Assembly: GCF_004354915.1 (NCBI RefSeq)
Contig: NZ_SMSI01000001.1
Span: 1,674,001-1,738,000 of the forward strand
Reading direction: 5' to 3'
From: Pseudohoeflea suaedae
Lineage (GTDB): Bacteria > Pseudomonadota > Alphaproteobacteria > Rhizobiales > Rhizobiaceae
DNA: 64,000 bases
Under the pieces are notes generated by a model. The model saw nothing but the letters and a program-made list of their open reading frames with translations. It had not been told where the DNA came from and made no database searches. The position numbers were made by a program, and so were the translations under genes. Below, piece by piece: positions 57,629 to 64,000 of the stretch. How positions within the stretch are numbered: the first letter of the stretch is position 1; each line of letters opens with the position of its first letter.

Positions 57629-57657
57629 CTGAAACTTCATGCGCTGCCTGATGCCGC

Positions 57658-57810
57658 TCAGCGACGGCCGCGGAAGTGGCCATTGTCGATCTGGCGGCTG
57701 CGATATTCCAGATCGTAGATGTCGCGCGATTCGTTGAGGTAGCGCATTTCAAGCTCGTGCTGCGACGGAACGCGGAACTTGGCGGCGAATTTCTGCAGGT
57801 TCGAAAACAT
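57658..57810 (-). CDS. DUF1127 small protein
   Basis: 50 residues: MFSNLQKFAAKFRVPSQHEL, EMRYLNESRDIYDLEYRSRQ, IDNGHFRGRR. The RYLNE...D-x-YDLE-x-R motif is the DUF1127 core. AAGGGGAAA lies about 7 nt before the ATG. Arg-rich DUF1127 proteins in Agrobacterium and Brucella take part in regulation (RNA turnover, phosphate, LysR VtlR regulon). An upstream double dyad at 57894-57931 may be its operator. Confidence 0.85.
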   Translation of the reverse strand: MFSNLQKFAAKFRVPSQHELEMRYLNESRDIYDLEYRSRQIDNGHFRGRR

Positions 57811-57893
57811 GTTCGTTTCCCCTTAGTTCGAGTTCTCCCAGTCGCAGGATGCACGCGTGGGGGAAGAGAAACAAACGCCTTTTCGCCAATGCT

Positions 57894-57931
57894 GCTATGC
57901 AGCAAACTCATGGCGAGTTTTGCTGCATAGC
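57894..57931. promoter_or_regulatory. Large inverted repeat made of two TTGCT-N4-AGCAA-like dyads upstream of DUF1127 gene
   Basis: Left arm GCTATGCAGCAAACTC and right arm GAGTTTTGCTGCATAGC pair over 16 bp with one bulged base and a 5-nt loop. Each arm is itself a dyad (TGCT-ATGC-AGCA; TTGCT-GCAT-AGCAA). It begins 84 bp upstream of the DUF1127 ATG and 18 bp after purB stops. There is no T-run in the purB direction, so an operator is likelier than a terminator. Confidence 0.5.
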
Positions 57932-57948
57932 AATATGGGACGGTTCGA

Positions 57949-59256
57949 TCAGGCTTCGCCGAAGACCCGGCGGAAGATCGTGTCGACGTGCTTGGTGTGG
58001 TAGTCCATGTCGAATTTCGCGTTGATGCCGTCCACGCCGAGCGCCTTGACGACGTCCGCGTCGGCGAGCAGAAGCTCGCGGAAATCCAGGCGCTCTTCCC
58101 AGACCTTGAGCGCATTGCGCTGCACCATGGAATAGGCGTCCTCGCGGCTCACGCCGGCCTGGGTGAGGGCCAGAAGAACGCGCTGGCTCATCACCAGACC
58201 CGGGAACTTGTTCATGTTGTCGAGCATGTTCTGCGGGAAGATGAGCATCTTCTCGACGACGCCTGCGAGACGGTTGAGCGCGAAGTCGAGCGTGATCGTC
58301 GCGTCAGGCGCAATGCCGCGCTCGACCGAGGAGTGGGAGATGTCGCGCTCGTGCCAGAGAGCGACGTTCTCCATGGCCGGGATCACGGTCATGCGCACCA
58401 GGCGGGCAAGGCCTGTCAGGTTTTCGGTCAGGACGGGGTTTTTCTTGTGCGGCATGGCCGAGGAGCCCTTCTGGCCCATCGAGAAGAATTCCGCGCCTTC
58501 CAGTACTTCCGTGCGCTGCATGTGGCGGATCTCGATCGCCACGTTCTCGATCGACGAGGCAATGACCCCGAGGACGGCGAAGAACATTGCGTGACGGTCG
58601 CGCGGGATCACCTGGGTTGAGATCGGCTCGGGCCTGAGGCCGAGCTTCTCGCAGACATGTTCCTCGACCGCCGGATCGATATTGGCGAAGGTGCCGACGG
58701 CACCGGAGATCGCGCCCGTGGCGATTTCCTCGCGGGCGGCCTGAAGGCGGGCCTTGTTGCGGTCCATCTCGGCATAGAAGCGGGCAAAGGTCAGCCCCAT
58801 CGTGGTGGGCTCGGCGTGAATGCCGTGCGAGCGGCCGACGCGGACGGTGTTCTTGTGTTCGAAGGCGCGGGTCTTCAGCGCGGCGAGAAGCTTGTCCATG
58901 TCGGCAAGCAGGATGTCTGCGGCGCGAACGAGCTGAACGTTGAGGCAGGTGTCGAGCACGTCCGACGAGGTCATGCCCTGGTGAACGAAACGGGCTTCCT
59001 CGGAGCCGACATGCTCGGCCAGATGGGTGAGGAAGGCGATGACGTCGTGCTTGGTGACGGCTTCGATCTCGTCGATGCGGGCGACGTCGAAATCCACGTC
59101 CCTGGCCCTCCAGACCGCTTCCGCGTTCTCCTTCGGGATGACGCCGAGCGCGGCCTGCGCGTCGCAGGCATGGGCTTCGATCTCGTACCAGATCTTGAAC
59201 TTGGTGGCGGGCTCCCAGATGGCGGTCATCTCGGGACGGGCATAACGGGGGATCAT
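57949..59256 (-). CDS. purB: Adenylosuccinate lyase
   Basis: 435 residues from the ATG at 59256; the frame is open far upstream but PurB length and the start PRYARPEMTAIWEPATKFKI support this. Motifs: FVHQGMTSSDVLDTCLNVQL, RSHGIHAEPTTMGLTFARFY, the fumarase-superfamily signature GSSAMPHKKNPVLTENL (catalytic Ser loop), HERDISHSSVERGIAPDATI. Two steps of purine synthesis. Confidence 0.97.
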   Translation of the reverse strand: MIPRYARPEMTAIWEPATKFKIWYEIEAHACDAQAALGVIPKENAEAVWRARDVDFDVARIDEIEAVTKHDVIAFLTHLAEHVGSEEARFVHQGMTSSDVLDTCLNVQLVRAADILLADMDKLLAALKTRAFEHKNTVRVGRSHGIHAEPTTMGLTFARFYAEMDRNKARLQAAREEIATGAISGAVGTFANIDPAVEEHVCEKLGLRPEPISTQVIPRDRHAMFFAVLGVIASSIENVAIEIRHMQRTEVLEGAEFFSMGQKGSSAMPHKKNPVLTENLTGLARLVRMTVIPAMENVALWHERDISHSSVERGIAPDATITLDFALNRLAGVVEKMLIFPQNMLDNMNKFPGLVMSQRVLLALTQAGVSREDAYSMVQRNALKVWEERLDFRELLLADADVVKALGVDGINAKFDMDYHTKHVDTIFRRVFGEA

Positions 59257-59342
59257 GGGCGTATCCGTATTTCGGTCGGCGATGAGGGTGGTCGGGAGCG
59301 GTCTATCCCAAAACCTGTGCGAAAGGAAACGGCCCGCGGCGC

Positions 59343-59909
59343 TCAGAAAGGGAAAATTGTGCCGGAACGCCCGGCCTTTCCTGCATTTCGCGCAATAATC
59401 AGTGCGGTGAGGAACAGAACCACCGCGCCGAGCGGCAAATAGAGCCGCAAGCCCATCACGGCGAACTGGTAGACGGCCGCCGCTGTCGTGAAGACGAACT
59501 GGAAGATCCAGATCTTGGAAAGGAATTCGCTGTGCCACTGCGCATAGTAGATCCGGTACTGGAGCGCGAAGAGGCCTGCAGTGACGATCACGGTGCCGCA
59601 GGAGAGAAACAGCACCGAGGCTGCAAACCAGGTTTCGGGCGCACGGCGATAGGAGCAGAAGCGGATCGCGCAAAGCGCCAGCGGCCAGGCGATGGCGCCT
59701 CCGGCGAAGAACAGCATCGACAGTGCCTGCAGATGCCAGGTATCGAGCCGGATGGCGATCCACAGGGCAAGCTGCGCCGACAGTGTCATGGCGAGGCCCC
59801 ACAGGACGGCGCCGACGCTTGCGGAGCGGGCAGAGGGCAGGGCGAAGCGCAAACGCGCCACAAGACCGGAAGACGTCTTCCGGTCCGGAGTTGCTGAAAT
59901 GTCGGGCAA
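59343..59909 (-). CDS. Membrane protein of unknown function
   Basis: 188 residues from a TTG at 59909 (start uncertain; a GTG 16 codons later is also possible). Five hydrophobic segments at about 32-54, 62-83, 92-115, 130-152 and 157-176. No motifs recognised. Follows the DUF2259 gene by 3 bp on the same strand, so probably the same transcript. Confidence 0.6.
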   Translation of the reverse strand: MPDISATPDRKTSSGLVARLRFALPSARSASVGAVLWGLAMTLSAQLALWIAIRLDTWHLQALSMLFFAGGAIAWPLALCAIRFCSYRRAPETWFAASVLFLSCGTVIVTAGLFALQYRIYYAQWHSEFLSKIWIFQFVFTTAAAVYQFAVMGLRLYLPLGAVVLFLTALIIARNAGKAGRSGTIFPF

Positions 59910-59912
59910 GCC

Positions 59913-60638
59913 TCAGTCGATCCTTTTCGTCACCGCAATGTAGCGCCCGTCGGGGCCCTCGAAACCGATATTCCTGATCAATACCAGAATCGCATGGGTT
60001 GTCGAACCGTCCGGATTGCGATGCGTCATCGCTCCGGCGATCTTGTAGGACAGCGGGCAGCCGCGCGAATTCGGGATCGAGGTGTCGTCATGAAGCAGGA
60101 TGGCGTCCGCATTGCCGGCGGCCTTCTTCATCTCGAGCCGGAACCCCTTGTTCGCCTGATCGAACGACGTGCAGTTCGACGATGGCGTAAGCGTCTTCTC
60201 CGTGAGGGATACGCCCCACGTGTCGCCGGGATAGGGCTCGATGGCAAATGGCTGGTAAAGCAGGAATGTGCCGTCCGATTGCGGTTCGGTGGCCGGCTGG
60301 AAGGCTGCGAAGATGCCTGGGTCGTCGGCCGCCCCGCTCGTCGTCTCGGTCTCGAGAGCCTGGGCCCTCGCTTCGGCGCGCGCGTCATTGACCGTCCTCG
60401 TCTCATCCTCGAGCCTCACGCGGACAGGCGTGCCCGGCAGATACCGGTCCGTTGTGGTGTCGATGTAGTAGCGGTTGGCATAGGCAAAGCCCGAGCCGTC
60501 CTGAACGCCGAATTCCTCGAAGGCGAAGACGCCGCCATGGCTCGAAAAGCCGATGGGGCGGAATTCCGAAAAATCGCCGGCGAGCGCTGATGCGGGGACG
60601 AGGGCGATGGTGGCTGCAGCCAGACAGGTTCTGAACAT
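59913..60638 (-). CDS. DUF2259 predicted secreted protein
   Basis: 241 residues from the ATG at 60638 with GGAGAG about 6 nt upstream. Signal peptide FRTCLAAATIALVPASALAG. The mature part begins DFSEFRPIGFSSHGGVFAFE, as in DUF2259, with GCPLSYKIAGAMTHRNPDGS near the end. Two Cys (NCTSFD, RGCPLSY) may pair in the periplasm. Function unknown. Confidence 0.82.
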   Translation of the reverse strand: MFRTCLAAATIALVPASALAGDFSEFRPIGFSSHGGVFAFEEFGVQDGSGFAYANRYYIDTTTDRYLPGTPVRVRLEDETRTVNDARAEARAQALETETTSGAADDPGIFAAFQPATEPQSDGTFLLYQPFAIEPYPGDTWGVSLTEKTLTPSSNCTSFDQANKGFRLEMKKAAGNADAILLHDDTSIPNSRGCPLSYKIAGAMTHRNPDGSTTHAILVLIRNIGFEGPDGRYIAVTKRID

Positions 60639-60711
60639 AAAACTCTCCTCTCGCCCCGCGCCGATTATGCGCTGCGGGGTGAGGGAGATGCAAGCGCGGG
60701 GCGAATGCCGC

Positions 60712-61716
60712 CTAACGGTCCACCGACTTCCAGGCCGGGAACATGTCGTTGTCCTGCGGTGTGGCTTCGTAAACGCCGCGCGCGATGGCGCGGGCCATGG
60801 TCGAGGCCGCCATCGCGCAGAGGTCGAGAAAGTCGTGCAGATCGGGCTTCTTGCCGCTCCTGCCGGTGGCGAGCGCGAAGACCAGATCGCCGTCGAACGG
60901 GGTATGCGCGGGCCAGATGGCGCGGGCAAAGCCGTCATGGGCGGCAATCGCCAGACGCTTGGCCGCGGCCTTGTCCAGAACCGCGTCCGTGGCGATGACC
61001 GCGATCGTGGTATTGGCGCCCGCCTGTTTCGTCATCTCGCGGAATTTCACTTTCGGCGTGCCGGCATTGTCGGGCATCGGGTGGGGGAGGCCGAGACCGC
61101 CGAACTCGCCGTCCTTCTCGAACGGGGCGGCCCAGAAGTTGCGGGTGTCGCCGACCGTGACGGAGCCAACGGCATTGACACCGACCAGAGCACCCAGGGT
61201 GAAGCCGCTGTCCGTCCTGTCCGAAGCCGAGCCGAGACCGCCCTTCAACCCCGCGGTCAAAGCGCCGTAGCCGGCTCCGGCGGTGCCGAGCTCGAAGGTT
61301 TCGCCGGCGGTGTCGGCGGCCGCGAATCCCAGTTCGCGATAAGGCGAAAAGCGGCCCCAGTCCTTGTCGCCATTGTTGACGAGGTCGAAGAGGATTGCCG
61401 AGGGGACGATCGGGATGCGGTGGGGGCCGAGCAGGAACCCGCGGTCGTGCTCGCGCAACCAGGCCTGAACCCCGGACGCCGCATCGAGCCCGAAGGCCGA
61501 TCCGCCCGAAAGCGTGATCGCATCGACGCCGTCGATCATGTTGTGGGGTTCGAGAAGATCGGTTTCGCGGGTGCCGGGCGCGCCGCCGAGCACCTGGACG
61601 GCTGCCGCGGTGGGCTTGTCGCAGAGGATGGCGGTAACGCCCGACCTGACCTTTTCGTCATGGGCATTGCCGACGGTCAGGCCGGCCACATCGGTAATGA
61701 GATTTCTCGTTTTCAC
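60712..61716 (-). CDS. P1/S58 family peptidase (DmpA-type aminopeptidase)
   Basis: 334 residues. GTG start at 61716 with GAGG 8 nt upstream; an in-frame extension to 62088 overlaps the gene before it. Features: NLITDVAGLTVGNAHDEKVR, ITLSGGSAFGLDAASGVQAW, and the region around the autoproteolytic nucleophile, GANTTIAVIATDAVLDKAAA. N-terminal-nucleophile hydrolase that cleaves itself. It follows the binding protein by 10 bp. Confidence 0.87.
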   Translation of the reverse strand: MKTRNLITDVAGLTVGNAHDEKVRSGVTAILCDKPTAAAVQVLGGAPGTRETDLLEPHNMIDGVDAITLSGGSAFGLDAASGVQAWLREHDRGFLLGPHRIPIVPSAILFDLVNNGDKDWGRFSPYRELGFAAADTAGETFELGTAGAGYGALTAGLKGGLGSASDRTDSGFTLGALVGVNAVGSVTVGDTRNFWAAPFEKDGEFGGLGLPHPMPDNAGTPKVKFREMTKQAGANTTIAVIATDAVLDKAAAKRLAIAAHDGFARAIWPAHTPFDGDLVFALATGRSGKKPDLHDFLDLCAMAASTMARAIARGVYEATPQDNDMFPAWKSVDR

Positions 61717-61726
61717 GGCGATTGCC

Positions 61727-62818
61727 TCAGTTTTGCGGGGCGGCGGAGGTGACGCGCTCGAAACGCCCGTCGCGCCATTCTGCGAGCGAAAAGCCGGACT
61801 GCTGGCGCTCGCCGTCGGAGCCGAAGCTGACGACGCCGAGTGCCGTCCCGAACTTGCCGCGTTCGAGCAACTCGCCCAGATTGCCGCGTTCATACATGGG
61901 AGCGAGCGAGCCGAGGACCTGGGCCGCGACATAGGCCGGGAGCCGCAGGCCCTCGATGGGAAGACCGGCAGCGGCAAAGGCGCTCGCCGCTGACGAGGAG
62001 GCTGCGTCCGGCAACGCGTCTGTTGCAATGACGGCCAGCGTGCCGTTCGGGATCGGTGCCTCGCCCCGCGGCGCGTTGAGCGCGTCACCCCCCATGAATG
62101 TCAGATCAAGCCCGGCCGATGCCGTGTCGCGGGCGATGATCGCCAGGTCCGATCGGTCTCCGCCGACGAAGACACGCGCCACGCCTGCGGCATCGAGCCG
62201 ACGAACCAGGCTCGGCTGGCGCTCCTGTCCCGGGCGGTAATTGTCGATGAAGTTCGGCTTCAGTCCCCGGTCTTCCAGATCGACCCGGATGGCTTCCACA
62301 AGTTCGCGCCCCTGTATCGTGCCGTCCTCGATCAGCGCAAAGGGACGGTCGGCCCAGAGCGAGATGATTGATTCGGCGGCGACCTCGGCCTCCTGGCTGT
62401 CGCGAGGTGCAAGGCGGTAGAAGGACCAGTCGTTGCGGCTGGCCTCCTCGGCAAGGATGTCGGCGCGCACGGTGAGCGTGAGCACCGGAATGCCCTCGGC
62501 AGAGAGAAGGGGCAGGGCAGCCGCGAGGCTTTCCGCGCACAGATAGCCGACGACGACATCGACGCCCGCCTCGGCGAAGGATTGCGCCGATTCGACCCCG
62601 CTCCTGGCGTCGCAGCGATCCTCGCCTTCAACGAGATCGGTGAAGCTCCTGGCCGTATCCTGTTCCCAGACACGGAAGCCGTCGATCACCTGCTGTCCGA
62701 GCGGCGCGAAGGGGCCCGTTTCGGGAATGGCGAGGCCCACGCGCAGGTCTGCGGCGGCAGCGGGGCCGGCGGCGAGGCTTGCGAGGGTGAAAACAAGGGC
62801 AGTCGTGATATGCATCAT
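61727..62818 (-). CDS. Branched-chain amino-acid-type ABC substrate-binding protein, orphan
   Basis: 363 residues from the ATG at 62818. A signal peptide (HITTALVFTLASLAAGPAAA) precedes LRVGLAIPETGPFAPLGQQV, the Peripla_BP_6 hallmark, and VVVGYLCAESLAAALPLLSA. No permease or ATPase genes are adjacent. The cognate transporter is unknown; the pairing with a DmpA peptidase suggests peptide or amide use. Confidence 0.85.
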   Translation of the reverse strand: MMHITTALVFTLASLAAGPAAAADLRVGLAIPETGPFAPLGQQVIDGFRVWEQDTARSFTDLVEGEDRCDARSGVESAQSFAEAGVDVVVGYLCAESLAAALPLLSAEGIPVLTLTVRADILAEEASRNDWSFYRLAPRDSQEAEVAAESIISLWADRPFALIEDGTIQGRELVEAIRVDLEDRGLKPNFIDNYRPGQERQPSLVRRLDAAGVARVFVGGDRSDLAIIARDTASAGLDLTFMGGDALNAPRGEAPIPNGTLAVIATDALPDAASSSAASAFAAAGLPIEGLRLPAYVAAQVLGSLAPMYERGNLGELLERGKFGTALGVVSFGSDGERQQSGFSLAEWRDGRFERVTSAAPQN

Positions 62819-63029
62819 GATGAGCAAACCCTAGTGCGGATCAGCTCCATTTGGAAGCGCGGGCAAAGTCGTAGTTTCCGCTATTCCCCTATGGATACGG
62901 GGTTTTTCCCCTCTCGCCGGGTTTCAATCGGGCTATGGCTGCCTATCTAGGCGAGACAAGGGGAGCCGTTATGGCTACACATGCCTCCGCGCGACCGGAA
63001 ACGACATAGTCGAATAAAGGCAAGTCATT

Positions 63030-63521
63030 TTGAGCTATTCGAAAATTTCACCCGAACTCTATCGCGATGCCATGGCGCGTTACGCGGGACATGTGCAGAT
63101 CGCCACCGCCGATCATGACGGCATCAAGCGCGGCGTCACGGTGACCGCTGCCTGTTCGGTCTCGGACAATCCCGCGACCGTTCTCGTCTGCGTGGCGAAG
63201 GGTAATGCGGCCAACCGTACCTTCGTCGAAGCCGGTGCCTTCGCGCTCAACACGCTGGCCGCCCGTCATCAGCCGCTCGCGGACGTCTTTTCCGGTCTCG
63301 TCCCGATGGATCCGGACAAGCGTTTCGAACAGGGTGTCTGGGATAAGATGGAAACCGGCGCGCCGACGCTTGCCGATGCGGCGGTGGTTTATGACTGCAA
63401 GCTGGTCGAGGCCAAGGATGTGGCCACCCACATGGTGCTGTTCGGCGAGGTCCAGGCCATCCGCCTGGGAGAAAGCGCCCCGGCCCTCATTTACTTAAAC
63501 CGCTCCTATCATACAGTGTGA
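63030..63521 (+). CDS. Flavin reductase-like (FMN-binding split barrel) protein
   Basis: 163 residues from a TTG with AAAGG about 8 nt before. SYSKISPELYRDAMARYAGH, RGVTVTAACSVSDNPATVLV, AFALNTLAARHQPLADVFSG and GEVQAIRLGESAPALIYLNR are typical of the reductase component of two-component FMN monooxygenases (HpaC-type). It provides reduced flavin with NAD(P)H; no partner oxygenase is seen here. 23 bp before the MoxR gene, possibly the same transcript. Confidence 0.88.
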   Translation: MSYSKISPELYRDAMARYAGHVQIATADHDGIKRGVTVTAACSVSDNPATVLVCVAKGNAANRTFVEAGAFALNTLAARHQPLADVFSGLVPMDPDKRFEQGVWDKMETGAPTLADAAVVYDCKLVEAKDVATHMVLFGEVQAIRLGESAPALIYLNRSYHTV

Positions 63522-63544
63522 TTGCGAGTTTCAGGGGAGGTGAC

Positions 63545-64000
63545 ATGACCGCAGCCAGTCGAAACGTGCCTGAGAGCATCGAGGCAACGCTGAAGATGCT
63601 GGAAGAGCATGACTATGTGGCCGGCCGCGCGCTGGCGACGGTCCTGTTTCTCAGCCTGCGCATGGGCCGGCCGCTGTTCCTCGAGGGGGAGGCGGGTGTC
63701 GGCAAGACCGAGATCGCCAAGGTGCTTGCCCACGCGCTCGATCGCCCGTTGATCAGGCTGCAATGCTATGAAGGTCTCGACGTCTCGTCGGCCGTCTATG
63801 AATGGAACTACCCCGCGCAGATGCTGGAAATCAGGCTGGCCGAAGCCACCGGCGAGGCGGACCGTGATCGTATCGAGACCAATATTTTCGACGAACGCCA
63901 CCTGATCCGCCGTCCGGTGCTTCAGGCGCTGCAGGGCGAGCCCGGGCGCGCGCCGGTGTTTCTCATCGACGAACTCGACCGCACCGACGAGGCTTTCGAG
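63545..64000 (+). CDS. MoxR-family AAA+ ATPase (CoxD-like), cut by the window edge
   Basis: The first 152 codons are present. Walker A GEAGVGKTEIAKVLAHAL and Walker B VFLIDELDRTDEAFE are intact, with LIRLQCYEGLDVSSAVYEWN (MoxR signature) between. MoxR proteins act as chaperones with a VWA-domain partner, usually next door, beyond this edge. Start ATG with GGGGAGG upstream. Confidence 0.9.
   Translation, partial: MTAASRNVPESIEATLKMLEEHDYVAGRALATVLFLSLRMGRPLFLEGEAGVGKTEIAKVLAHALDRPLIRLQCYEGLDVSSAVYEWNYPAQMLEIRLAEATGEADRDRIETNIFDERHLIRRPVLQALQGEPGRAPVFLIDELDRTDEAFE

Overview
The window looks like a chromosomal segment of an alphaproteobacterium of the order Rhizobiales (Hyphomicrobiales), close to Rhizobiaceae or Hoeflea/Martelella-type genera. 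Pointers are the GC-rich coding sequence, lineage-typical small proteins (DUF2842, DUF1476 zeta-type ATPase inhibitor, DUF1127, DUF2259), the rplM-rpsI / argC / speB / ctaA neighbourhood, the purC-purS-purQ-purL block followed by BolA and a CGFS glutaredoxin, a B12-dependent ribonucleotide reductase, an EcfG-type stress promoter, and the palindromic intergenic repeats common in this order. The placement rests on family recognition, not a database search.

Layout. 1-6360: exopolysaccharide/adhesin locus: a phosphoglycosyltransferase cut by the window edge, a GT4 glycosyltransferase, a Wza-like lipoprotein, a divergent Wzc/ExoP-like co-polymerase whose ATPase motifs are degenerate, and a FemAB/CelD-like acyltransferase. 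6496-18526: housekeeping: heme A synthase, argC, agmatinase, rplM-rpsI, thioesterase, enoyl-CoA hydratase, GNAT, CoA-binding protein, stress protein CsbD and metY. 18740-24327: membrane proteins, an orphan HisKA_2-type histidine kinase and a PhnA-like protein. 24624-26607: accessory island with a frame-disrupted BrnT toxin plus HTH antitoxin, and a GIY-YIG nuclease gene between two 380-bp direct repeats. 26608-35861: nrdJ with NrdR boxes, Nudix, gpt, Usp, CinA-like, wrbA and a cold-shock protein.

35932-37126 is the most unusual part. A tRNA-Leu(UAA) gene is split in its anticodon loop by a 1,109-bp AT-rich insert bounded by a 10-bp direct repeat. Deleting the insert at that repeat restores a perfect tRNA. 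The insert carries a second, intact tRNA-Leu(UAA) of different sequence and, 18 bp behind it on the same strand, a RusA-like Holliday-junction-resolvase candidate. No integrase is present. It looks like a minimal integrative element that breaks its target tRNA and brings a replacement.

37138-47283: dialkylglycine decarboxylase with a divergent LysR regulator, a soluble chemotaxis-type protein, TrkH, threonine dehydratase, a 270-bp MITE-like element that supplies the stop codons of both convergent neighbours, a Bcr/CflA transporter, DUF2461, YtoQ and grxD. 47399-59909: a phosphodiester glycosidase-like protein, a repeat-rich gap, BolA, purine genes (purL, purQ, purS, purC, purB), an HpaI-type aldolase and small conserved proteins. 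59913-64000: DUF2259, a DmpA-type peptidase, an orphan substrate-binding protein, a flavin reductase, and the first part of a MoxR ATPase cut by the right edge.

Starts were chosen from visible ribosome-binding sites and family length, and several differ from the longest possible frame.
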